A DNA stretch of 32,878 nucleotides from Dunaliella salina (GCA_002284615.2 MU069581.1:60417-93294); one strand, 5' to 3'. Shown: positions 18,961 through 28,005, numbered from the stretch's first letter. Notes: generated by a model not told the origin, from the sequence alone. Program-made: numbers and translations.

Positions 18961-19444
18961 CTGGGTAATTACATGCGAACTTATTTTGCCAAACCGTGTT
19001 TTGGACTATGAAATTCTAGAGCAGGATACAGTTGCATTTTGACCATGCTTACATGTTCGAGGTTAATGGACACCTTTGCAGGGAGCATTATAAAAACACC
19101 TATTTTGGGGGGTGGAGTCGGCCAGCTCAATTCTCTCGCCCGCTGCAACAGTTCTTTTCTTCACAAGGGTTGCTATGCAGACATCTCCATCAACAACAGG
19201 ACTCCCTCTTGCTGGACTTCCCACCTTCTGTTTGGCGCCAATGAGTTAAACCCAGCTCAAAATTTTTGACAGAAAATCTGCACAGCCGATTTAAGTCAGC
19301 TTGTCATTGATCTCAGGGCAGGGTACTGTGCCAAAATAATTTTGTCGATCTACCCAATCACATTGTCTGTGGCGTGGCCCAATTTTTGTATCATGTCATG
19401 TAGGGTCTTTCCTTAATGCACGCTGGTAAGTACCAGTGTAGACT
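18961..19444. other. Unassigned stretch ending in a LINE-tail hairpin
   Basis: No gene is seen. 19420-19439 is ACGCTGGTAAGTACCAGTGT, a near-perfect stem-loop (CTGGTA/TACCAG plus ACG/TGT) preceded by CCTTAATGC and followed by AGACTTCA. It occupies the same place as the GGCC/GGCC hairpin of other tails but uses different paired bases. Confidence 0.6.
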
Positions 19445-19690
19445 TCACTTTATCATGTCAAAACTTTGAAAATTGAGCAAGCCACTGGGGATGACACGTT
19501 TCCTCCAGCATGTGATGCTCGTGATGCCCAACATGACATGCAAGATGAAGAGCATATTGAATACAAATGCTGTAGTGCTGGCTCCTTACTTGCCTGCCTT
19601 TCACCATGTTTCACAGTCTTTTCATATGCTCCTTTTTGAATCAAAACAACAAGAAGCTTTATATTTTTCTTCATTATCATAATGATGAGC
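19445..19690 (+). pseudogene. LINE C-terminal Cys/His block fragment
   Basis: One plus frame reads PACDARDAQHDMQDEEHIEY then KCC; another, further on, reads FLNQNNKKLYIFLH. These correspond to the QDEKHxLFxC block and the FLNQ-LYxFLHEL end seen at 22150-22400 and 29990-30070. Frameshifts separate them. It is a degraded C-terminus of a LINE-type polyprotein. Confidence 0.55.
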
Positions 19691-20984
19691 CTTTTTTACG
19701 AACAGGGCAGCGGTCAGTTGTTTTGTGTCATCTTCTTACACGTTTTACTTTGCAAACCAGAACAGCGATAGGCTTTGCCCTTTTGTCACTTACACCAGGG
19801 GGGTGTCTCAGGGCCTGTTTGGGGGGTTCAGAGTTCCCAAACTTCTTAGGGCCTCTCTGGCTGTACCATCCCCAAAAATTATTTCATGAGCATATTCTAT
19901 GGTTAAAAGGGCACAACTCTGCCCAAAAAGTTTTGGAAAAATGGGCTTGGTGTGTGAGCTAGGGTGCTCCAAAAGAGGAAAAAGGGGCGTTGCGGTGAAA
20001 AATGGGGATTTTCCAACCTACCCCATCTGGTCCAATTTACCCTCGGGTGTGTAGCAGTGATATAGCAGACACTTAAAAAAAATGGGGTCAATTGGTGGTC
20101 TGGCTGGGCCAGGGTGGGAAAGAACGTCTGGGAGGTTAGGTCCTCTAAGCACTACAATACCTGTTTTGCTCATGGAGCGCTTCCCGTAAGGTTCTTCCAA
20201 CAGATTTCTTATTATACCATCATTTTAATCATATTCATCCTTTTAATCATATTTATGCTTAAGAATAAATTGTAGGGTCGAAATTCCGAGGTCTCCTGCC
20301 AAACTTTGATCTGGCATAGATCACCTTTCCCCACCGAAATCCGAAATAAAAAACAGTCGGAGAATTCGGTGATGTGCTTCTTGTTCTGGATTTTAGTGGC
20401 GAAAGTGATCAACTTTAAGATCAAAGGTCCACACACCCGTGACACCTCCCTGCACTTACCTTGCAGAAACTATATCACCACGCATAATTATCGTTTTTGC
20501 CCTGCGCGGCAACTGCGTGCAACTAAAATATATATTTATTTTGAGGGTGCGCGCCCGTGAAAATCAGCATTTCTGACAGCGAGAGGGTGAAAGTGGTCAA
20601 AATTGCCCTTGCGCGGTTGCATATAATAAATACTTATGGACCGCGCTGTTGATGCGTGGTTGCAAAACTAATTATTTTTTTGGAGGTGTATTCATCTCCG
20701 CGCGGTACACCTTTTTTTTTTAATGCACAGGCTAGCAGTCAGTTCTTTTGATGTGAGGCCTCCTTTTCCTTGTAACCTTTTGTCCAGCTCTGATTGTATC
20801 CGTTTTGAAGGCCCTTTGGTGAGGCCCCTGCAAGCATGCTAGTTGCTCAAGTAAACCGGGAGTTAAGCGGACTACTTGTGATTGGACAGTGTTGAGGGAG
20901 TGTGGGCAGGAACCCTTGCATTTTTATTGGTTTAGGGCAGCAATAAGGTTCCACATTTCTCTTTTGTGCTGCAACAGTACCATT
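19691..20984. other. No gene supported; foldback and tail debris
   Basis: 19780-20110 is G/purine-rich with unlikely overlapping frames. 20305-20424 is a foldback sequence (separate entry). 20809-20850 (CCTTTGGTGAGGCCCCTGCA) and 20720-20745 are weakly preserved LINE-tail pieces. Confidence 0.5.
20305..20424. repeat. Imperfect inverted repeat (foldback)
   Basis: The left arm 20305-20353 (TTTGATCT, GATCACCTTTCCCCACC, AAATCC) pairs with the right arm 20374-20424 when reversed (TTTGATCT, GATCACTTTCGCCACT, AAATCC). Arms are about 50 bases with several mismatches and the loop is about 20 bases. No target-site duplication is obvious. Confidence 0.7.
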
Positions 20985-21234
20985 GTGAGTGATGCTGAGT
21001 GCTTCTAAGATCCCCATGCAGGATTTCTTGGGGGATTTGAGGCACAGACAGCAAAAGGTGTGGAGGGAAGCGGATGCTTTGAGTCCCCGAGGAGTGAACA
21101 GGAAAGCTGTGACTTATCATCATTGGTGCGGAAGGCCTTTAAATCAATTTTTTTTGGAGTCCCTCAGGGGTCTGGAGAAACGAGAAGAGTACATACAGGC
21201 TGTGCTGGCAGGAACGGCTATTTATATCTAGGTT
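20985..21234 (+). pseudogene. LINE C-terminal fragment (VW-HW block)
   Basis: The frame 20989-21231 contains LRHRQQKVWREADALSPRG and YHHWCGRPL, which parallel LRSRLCQVWGDLESAEPRG and CHRWFASPL at 21605-21720. It is therefore the same domain of a related element. It stops near 21231 and abuts the minus-strand LINE tail at 21235. Confidence 0.5.
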
Positions 21235-21610
21235 TTGAAAGGAAAAAAAAGAAAAGAAAAAACTACGTAGGCAGAGAAACTCTCCCTTCATCAATTAAGG
21301 AAAAGGTGACACATTGGCTCAAAAAAAGAGCCGTGTGCCCCCTTCACCACAAGGTATGAAAAAGAGAATGCTAATGTGGGTCTGGGGTTTTACTAGAAGC
21401 ACCTGGCTCTAGAGCCTGGCTGTGAAGTATTCTTGGTTTCAATAGCGCGGCGTGTGGTGACTAGTTTGTGGGCATATTGAACAGAATGGGCATGAAGTTG
21501 TTGAGCAAGCTTTGTGGCACGCTGGTGATCCAATCCTAGATGTATGAATTGCTTCAGGGTATGCTCAGTGTAAATAGTTCCACCTACAGGTTTTGTCTAG
21601 GTTTTGCTAC
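21235..21610 (-). mobile_element. LINE-like 3' end, minus strand, second copy
   Basis: The minus strand encodes VGGTIYTEHTLKQFIHLGLD, HQRATKLAQQLHAHSVQ and TTRRAIETK, then a tail with CCTTAATTGATG, a GAGAG/CTCTG stem, TACGTAGTT and a T/C run. It is the same family and same strand as 14855-15482. It meets a plus-strand LINE fragment at about 21600. Confidence 0.7.
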
Positions 21611-22092
21611 TGATTTGCGCAGCCGATTGTGTCAAGTGTGGGGCGATTTAGAAAGTGCTGAGCCAAGAGGGCACTGTCATAAGCAGGCCTCCTGTCATCG
21701 TTGGTTTGCTTCTCCTTTGGGACCTTTGAATGCTACTGATTGCCCGTACAAGGTGCCTAGATATCTCAATCTTGATCTGAGTAGGCGAGTACAACGGAAT
21801 GTCTCTGAGAGGGAGTCCCGATTTAGACTGCGTGCTCACACTCTAGGAGTTGAAAGAGCTTGTTGGCAGCCTGAGAACAATGGCCATTATGACCTGTGTG
21901 ACTTGAATGATACATACTTTTGCCCAACTTCCAAACACTGACTTCATTCCTTTTTTGGCGAGCTACCACGTATTGACTGATCCTGAGATCAATACATTTC
22001 TACATCAAGACTCGTACAAGTTTTCGAAATTTTTGTCTGAGTTGGTTTCAATTTTTGATGCTGGCTGAGATTCTTTCACCAGCAGCCGATCA
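21600..22092 (+). pseudogene. LINE C-terminus with internal deletion
   Basis: Frame 21540-21941 reads LRSRLCQVWGDLESAEPRG, VPRYLNLDLSRRV, SRFRLRAHTLGVERACW and DLCDLNDTYFCPTSKH. After CDLND the sequence jumps into CCCAACTTCCAAACACTGAC, which in the next copy comes only after the Cys/His block, so that block has been deleted. The end (22040-22135) is nearly identical to 22860-22955. Confidence 0.6.
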
Positions 22093-22450
22093 GCCAGAGT
22101 CTCGGGCTGTAGGCCACCATTGTAACCCTTGTAACTGTTGTGACTTGAATGATCTGCAAGACGAGAAACATTCTCTTTTCCTTTGCAACTGTGAAAGTGT
22201 GTGTGTGCTATTTGAATCAATTATGCACATCTTTTCTTTGAAGCTTCGCCACAAACAAGAATTTCCCTTGGTGCTTCTGGTTTTTACTATTCAAAGGTTA
22301 GCAACAAGGACGTTTTCCATTTTTTGAGTCAAGAGACGAACCAGTTGTACAAGTTCATATCTGATATTATGGATGTTTTTTGTGAGGCTGGCAGGGACCA
22401 GCCGGCTCATCAGTCAAACCACCTGGCTGAAGGCCAAAACCTATATGTAA
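22093..22450 (+). pseudogene. LINE C-terminus, Cys/His block copy
   Basis: It carries CCDLNDLQDEKHSLFLCNC, a Cys-Cys-His-Cys arrangement likely to bind zinc, then in a shifted frame FLSQETNQLYKFISDIMDVF with CEAG and HQSNHLAEGQNLY. This shows the normal end of this protein type. Frameshifts near 22220-22330 break it. Confidence 0.55.
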
Positions 22451-22489
22451 CCTAACCTTTAAATCAAACAGCGCGCACACCCTTTTGTA

Positions 22490-22960
22490 TCCCAACGTAT
22501 TTATTGAAAGATTTGGACATAGAAGTCATAAGGAATGTGAGTAGGTTTAGGCTTCGTGCCCACTGCTTGAAGGTCGAATCCTGTAAATGGCTGGGTGGTT
22601 CAAATACTTGCGATAAGTTTGAGTGCGCTGAAGTCCAGGACGAGAAACATGTTCTCTTCTATTGCAATTGCCTGGATGTGAGCTGCGCAGGAAATACAAG
22701 GACTTGTTTATTGACCTTTTCAAACCATTACATACATTCGCCCAACTTCCAAACACTGACTTCATTCCTTTTTTTGCAAACTTCCACTTTTTGACTGACC
22801 CCGAGAACAATACATTTCTAAATCAAGATCGCACAGGTTTTCGGAATTTTTGTCTGAGTTGGTTTCAATTATTTGATGCTGGCTGAGATTGTTTCACCAG
22901 CAGCCGTTTAGCCAGTGTCTTGGGCTGTAGGCCACCCTTATAACCCTTGTACCATTGTGA
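22490..22960 (+). pseudogene. LINE C-terminus, third copy in cluster
   Basis: It contains VSRFRLRAHCLKVESCKW, CAEVQDEKHVLFYCNC, LRRKYKDLFIDLFKPLHTF and FLNQDRTGFRNF, in order but in two frames (22504-22794 and 22662-22886). Best preserved of the cluster through the Cys/His block. The 3' part duplicates 21925-22135 at a spacing of about 808 bases. Confidence 0.6.
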
Positions 22961-23059
22961 GGAAAGTGCTGGCTAAGCACTACTCTTGATGTGAAGCGCT
23001 GGACGTCAGAAGTTCTGACTGCATTTTGGGGGCTGAGAAGAATGAGCTATATTAAAAAT

Positions 23060-23660
23060 CTGTACGTATAGGGTTGGCGACAGATGCTAAGGAGCATGCA
23101 AAGGACGTGCACACTCGGCTGTGTGGGGTTTGGCATGATTAGGACAGTGCTGACCCTAGGGTCACAATCAGAAGGGCTGCTTCACCTCGCTGGATTGCTT
23201 CTTCTTTGAACCCTGTTAGTGATGAGACTGCTAGATATCCCCACATGATGGGAGTAGAGAGAGCTTGTAGGCAGGCTGGTGTGAATAGCCACTGTGAACT
23301 TGTGGTCTACAAGATGATAGGCATGCCCCTTTCCTTTGTCATTAGGCAACGATTGTGCTCTTCCAGACAATAGTGCCTGTCTTCTTTTTGAAATTTTTCT
23401 TCAGACAACGATTTCCCCTGGTCAGATTGATTTTTACCATTCAGAGGTCATTGATGAGGATATTCGTCTTTTTCTTCAGCTAAGCTTGAATCAGCTGCGT
23501 TTTTTTCTTCCTGATTTCATGAACGCCCAACCTTTCGGCAATCACGTATTTCAGCACACGGCCCCCCCCAACCTCATTCTGCAGGCCTCATTGGTTTCAA
23601 TCTCCTTTCAGTTACACATGGTTACATCAAGTTTATTGCTCAGTGTCAGCTAAAGTGGTT
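23060..23660 (+). pseudogene. LINE C-terminus, fourth copy, most decayed
   Basis: A plus frame near 23083-23215 reads VHTRLCGVWHD, then after a TAG, DSADPRVTIRRAASPRWIAS and ETARYPHM, matching the VW-HW block of the other copies. MGVERACRQAGVNSHCEL follows. The Cys/His block is lost, and 23336-23653 is a long frame without clear matches. Confidence 0.45.
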
Positions 23661-24946
23661 CCTGCCAGTCATGAGCACTAGAAAACGACGCAGAAAACCT
23701 TCTAGAAATGGTTAAGGATCAGGCCCCTGCTCTGCAACAAAATCTCCTGCCTGCAGCTTCCTCAACCCCAAATGCCAGGTCTGTCTCAGTCACACACAGC
23801 ACAGGGACCCATGCTCTCAACCCTTGCATACACTGCCCTGGTGTTGCAAAACGTCAAGGTATCCAATCTCTAATATAAGTCGAGTCAGGGTCACAAATCA
23901 TAAGTCACAGTTCAGCCCGGATGGATGAATGGTGTTCGTCAGTGAGACGCTTGTCTCGGATGCATCAGGTGGATTGGCAGTCTGACTTGCACTTAGCCTT
24001 GGCTGAAGCCGCCAATAACCATGTCTATGACAGAAGAGCGGAAATACGAGTGCCACCAAGGCTTGCATTTAGCCTCGGTACAGAAGTTGTCAATGCCCTG
24101 TCAACATCACAAACCAAGAAACGAGAGTGCAACCTATGAAATAGACAGCAGCCCCTGCTGGAGTGGCCACTGCCTAGTTCATGAGACTATCGCATTTGCT
24201 GTGTCTGCAAGGATGAATGAATTTAAGCGCTTGCAGCCACCTACACGTGGTTCCAATAATTACGCATTGCGCCACGAATACTGTCAAGGAGCTTGGCACT
24301 AGTTTACCAACTGAGTATGTACATGATGAGCAACACCATTGCCAAGCTCCCCTGAAAAGCTCCCAGGGGTAAAATAGGCTCCGTACATCTGCAGCACTGC
24401 GACAAGAGCTAATGTCCGATGTGCTTGCTGCCCAGCACACAAGCCAGGCTCTGTGAACATTTCGATCCCACTCTTCTTGAGACCAGGCCCCTATCACGTG
24501 ATCTTTGATCACCGACAGTGTGCTATACCAGCAGTGGTCCTGCTACAAATGTCGCAATGTTGACTGCATATGTCAGTGAGTTGAACTCTATGTACATAAC
24601 AGCCGCAGCTGTCTAGAGCAACGGAGGAGATAGTGGTCTATCTGTGTAGTGCAAGGCACTTGCACAGCGCAACAAAGAACCGAGGAAGACCCCAACCTCC
24701 TCTTTCCCACACACTCTAGCACTTTCCCTCTCACAAACACCCCTCCCTGCTTTGCATGCAGAATTCACACTTCCTTCGAAGAGGACTCTCACCCATACAC
24801 ACACTCAAGCACTGCATTGCACAAAAGTTGCAAACTTCCAAGCATGACCACACTCTCATTCTCTACCTCTCTCCCCTCAACCAGTGCGGACACAAAGTCT
24901 ATCTACTGTATGAGATGCTAGCCACTAAATACACTAGATAAGTGCT
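23661..24946. other. Region downstream of the minus-strand gene
   Basis: No domain is recognised. Frames at 23921-24139, 24021-24302 (plus) and 24174-24512 (minus) overlap one another and show no splice-consistent exons that I could verify. The part next to 24947 would be the 3' untranslated region of the six-exon gene; 24690-24830 is C/A-rich. No poly(A) signal was identified. Confidence 0.4.
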
Positions 24947-25176
24947 TTAGTAGTATGACATGGCCTCAAGCCTCTCCACTTCCTGCATGATCACATTGGC
25001 TGCATACTTGGCCTTGCACTCTCGACTCTCCCAGCTGACTTGCTCACTCATCTCTTCAATGCCCTTATAGTAAGCAGCATCACTGCGAGCCTTGTTCAGG
25101 GCATACTGCAGGCGCTCGGCTTGCCGGGCCTCTGCATCAGCGAGCCTCTGTGCGTTTGCGCGGATGGACTGCACGA

Positions 25177-25248
<72 letters not shown>

Positions 25249-27506
25249 ATGTGTGCACTCCTGCATGCTTGTGCATTTCATGATTCCAAGAACCCCTGAC
25301 TGAGATTGACCAGGCATCAGAAGAGGGATGTATAAGCCTGTTACTCAATGACATCATAAAGGAGCGGAAGAAAAAAACAGAGGATGTCGTGTCATAATTA
25401 GGCCCGGATGGGGAATCACAAGACTTCTTAGATTGATAAGCTCCAGAGCAAGCCTGTAGCACAGCATTCTTTTCCCCCCTTCCCTAGGCAGTGGCAGTTA
25501 CACAGTGAGTGGCTCACTGATGCACAACTTACTGATGCACAACTCACAGTAAGTGGCTCACTGATGCACAGCTTACACAGTGAGTGGCTCACTGATGCAC
25601 AGCTCACTGATGCACAATGGCTCACTGATGCACAGCGCTTTTGATGAGATAGACACACTGACACATATACAAAACATTGGCTTCGCATTATAAATTGGAC
25701 TGGCACATTCAAGCCAAGCCAACAGCGACAGCTGCACATTGGCAGAGGGGAAGTGGCTGGATGCATGGCTTGTATTGGTGGCACAACGGCACAGAAGGAA
25801 ATTGGTGCATACGTTTTACAGTGGTCCTGACAATATCATTCTGTCACTGCAAGCCCCATGCACCAATACCACAATGTGATGGTGGTATTGGTGCATAGGG
25901 CTTGCAGTGACAGAATGATATTGTCACGATGTGTGACCATCACAACGTGGTATTGGTGCATAGGGCTTGCAGTGACAGAATGATATTGTCACAATGTGTT
26001 ACCATCACAACGTGGTATTGGTGCATAGGGCTTGCAGTGACAGAATGATATTGTCACGACGTGTTACCATCACAACGTGGTATTGGTGCATGGGGCTTGC
26101 AGTGACAGAGTGATATTGTGACGGTGGCTTTTGGTGCATGTGACTATCAGGGCAGTGGGAAAAATGATGTAGTGGTGGCAGATCTTGGTGCCTTGCGCTG
26201 GCACGCGTTTCCAAAGGAGCAACGAGACAGGAGGCACTGTTTCACTGCGAAAGCCAGCACGCTAACAACACCAGAGTCGGATTGAATACCTCCTGGACTC
26301 CATGCCTCCACCATTTCAATTATAGGCGCATTCAAGTCAAGTTAGGCCTCGGCAGGTTGACGGGAAGCAAGTCATGCTGTACTTAAACATATTGTCTGTG
26401 AGCCACACCCACACCCATAACAACAGATAAGTCTCACCTGCAAGCGTGCCAGGTTGCTCTGAGACGCTCGCAGGGCTGCTTCCAAAATCTGCTCTTGGTC
26501 TCCAAGTGTCTCCCTGCACAAAATGCAGAATGCAGCTGGCTTTGCTGATAATTTGATTAAGTTAATTTGATTAACGACAAAAAGAGGTTCTGTACTTCGA
26601 CTTTCCAGACATGCGCACTGCGACTTGTTGAAACGCATCACACAGTTCACACTCTTGCACGCCAGTTCACACGTAGAGAACAGCAGCTTGCTTGAAAGCA
26701 TGGTGCTTCTTTCCAAAGTGCAGCGCCTTCAATGCACTCAGTCAGCAACAGCTTGCACTCACTCTTCTTCCTGGCTCTCCAGTATGTTTCTGAGGTCCTT
26801 TCCGCAATGTCCACGCTGCAAGGCTGCAGCCAGAGCTGCCTGCACACAGGGCATGTTGAGAAGGTTTGTTACTCAGCATCGCGCAGGAATTACACGTGCT
26901 ACAACGCTGAAAGTGAAGCATGTGGGGATGGGGGAGGATTCCGGGGCATGGGAAAGTTGTGTTCAAGTTTGCTGTTACGGAAACCCTAGCGACAGCTGCT
27001 CCTGAGCCATCTAGACTTGAGTGATTACCTTGAAGGTTGGGGTGAACAGGTTTCCGTTGCTCGAGGTAGTAGCCACCTGTGGTTGATGCAGCAAGAATCC
27101 AGATGGGCATGCTCAGACACGGGCATGAGGCGGTTGGGCTTGCTGAGCATCTCCCTCTTCCCCAAAACTCACTAGCTTCTCCACATCCACCGCGTCCATG
27201 GTAGCACAGCCAGAGCCATCACTGTCTCTCACGGGCTGCAGGCGTGGATGCCGGATATAGGTGCGCAGTGCTCGAAAAGTCTGAGGGCGGAGAGCCTGCT
27301 TTCAGGCAGGGAAGTGAGAGAGAAGGCAGGGAAGTGAGAGTGAAGTTTCATCGAGGTAAACACCGGAAAGCTTGCTTGCAGGAAGTGGCATGTGCGATGC
27401 GAGTGACGATGGACCTGCAAACCAGTACCTTGGAGGCAGAGGCGCCTCCGCAGCTCCTGGCACTCCCGCACATCACTGCGCTGAATTGCTTCTGAGACAG
27501 TGCCAT
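24947..27506 (-). CDS. Six-exon gene for a 187-residue helical protein
   Basis: Exons on the minus strand: 27506-27429, 27235-27173, 27076-27029, 26839-26763, 26513-26438 and 25168-24947. Lengths 78, 63, 48, 77, 76 and 222 sum to 564 bases, 187 codons plus TAA. Phases agree at every junction, including one split codon (GA|G) between exons 4 and 5. Donors are GTACTG, GTGAGT, GTAATC, GTGAGT, GTGAGA; all acceptors end in CAG. The start ATG at 27504-27506 sits in GCGATGG. Residues 1-26 (MALSQKQFSAVMCGSARSCG...) are Ser/Ala-rich with one Lys and one Arg and no acidic residues, so organelle targeting is possible. Residues 64-187 are strongly helical and charged (ILEAALRASQSNLARLQ; RLADAEARQAERLQYALNKA; VERLEAMSYY at the end), suggesting a coiled coil. 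I do not recognise the family. The gene model is strong; the function is unknown. Confidence 0.8.
25179..25247 (+). repeat. (GT)n microsatellite
   Basis: About 34 uninterrupted GT units. It is (CA)n in the direction of transcription of the six-exon gene and ends 10 bases before the acceptor of its last exon. Confidence 0.95.
25500..25640 (+). repeat. Minisatellite, unit GTGGCTCACTGATGCACA
   Basis: At least five variants of GGCTCACTGATGCACA with CTTACTGATGCACAACT-type intermediates, irregularly spaced at 17-42 bases. Located inside the last intron. Confidence 0.85.
25828..25926. repeat. 45-bp near-perfect palindrome
   Basis: The left arm 25828-25872 is the reverse complement of 25882-25926 with one mismatch in 45; the loop is 9 bases (AATGTGATG). 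The right arm is also the first unit of the 65-bp tandem array. Intron RNA would fold into a long hairpin. Confidence 0.95.
25882..26145 (+). repeat. 65-bp tandem repeat, about 3.7 units
   Basis: Units start with GTGGTATTGGTGCAT at 25882, 25947, 26012 and 26077 (exact 65-base spacing), and a shortened one follows at 26124. Each contains GGGCTTGCAGTGACAGAATG. Units are nearly identical, indicating recent expansion. Confidence 0.95.
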
Positions 27507-27537
27507 CGCTCCGAACGCACGGGGTGAAGCAATTCAG
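27481..27537 (-). promoter_or_regulatory. Inverted repeat bracketing the start codon
   Basis: CTGAATTGCTTC (27481-27492) and GAAGCAATTCAG (27526-27537) are perfect 12-base complements with 33 bases between, and the start codon (27504-27506) lies in the loop. In the mRNA this would place the AUG in a hairpin. A role in translation control is inference; it could also be chance. Confidence 0.5.
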
Positions 27538-27798
27538 AAAGCTTTATTGATAAATGTAGTCGTAATTTCGAGATGTTGTGACGACCACCTAAGATCGAAG
27601 TTGCGGTTACAGATGGCTGAAAAACCAAATGGGCGGTAATGCTGCACCAGCAGGAGAGAGACGTGTCGTATGCACAATGCAAGTAAGTTTCAGTCATACG
27701 GGCTCCGTCCGTTCCTCATTTGTGCTTAGCTTGCCTTCGAGTGAACTTTCCGGCCATGGCTCTTTTCTATGTTTCTGAGGTGGGCAAAGAACTGCCGT
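27507..27798 (-). promoter_or_regulatory. Presumed promoter region of six-exon gene
   Basis: Sequence upstream of the start codon on the minus strand. No clear TATA box or repeat motif was found apart from the inverted repeat at the start codon. The MITE-like element begins just beyond it at 27799. Confidence 0.35.
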
Positions 27799-28005
27799 TA
27801 TACCCATAGTTTTCCCATAGTGTCAAAGTGTGGTCTCTATGGGGTTTAGGTTTTATGGCTTGGCCCTATCGCGCCAAGCCCAAACCTCAACCCCTTGCCC
27901 TAACCCTAAACCTAACCCTAACAAGAGGTCTGTAAAGCGTACAGCGTGTGCTATAGTGTGTAGTGTATAGTGTACACTATGACAGTGGGAAAACCCTAGG
28001 TATAG
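27799..28005. mobile_element. MITE-like inverted-repeat element with telomere-type repeats
   Basis: TATACCCATAGTTTTCCCAT (27800 onward) pairs with the reverse complement of the right end, 27974-28004 (TATACCTAGGGTTTTCCCAC), giving arms of about 30 bases. Inside are CCCTAACCCTAAACCTAACC (27898-27921) and the 14-base perfect palindrome ATAGTGTACACTAT (27967-27980). No coding sequence. A clear target-site duplication was not found, so mobility is inferred only from the ends. Confidence 0.5.

Larger units (their letters stand above)
25169..26437 (-). other. Last intron, repeat-rich
   Basis: A 1269-base intron, against 96-249 bases for the other four. It holds a (GT)n tract, a degenerate minisatellite (25500-25640), a 45-bp near-perfect palindrome and a 65-bp tandem repeat. 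The acceptor region (CACACACA, TTCGTGCAG) has CA repeats where a pyrimidine tract is expected. Confidence 0.75.

Noticed and set aside
25040..25462. Long frames reading Cys-Val or His-Thr repeats
   Set aside because: Products of the (GT)n microsatellite. Only the part from 25168 down to 24947 on the minus strand is supported as an exon.
25882..26145. Evenly spaced repeat that could suggest a CRISPR array
   Set aside because: The whole 65-base unit is repeated with no variable spacers, and the context is a eukaryotic intron. It is a minisatellite.
27898..27921. Telomere end
   Set aside because: Only about three degenerate units, inside the window and within an inverted-repeat element. It is interstitial.
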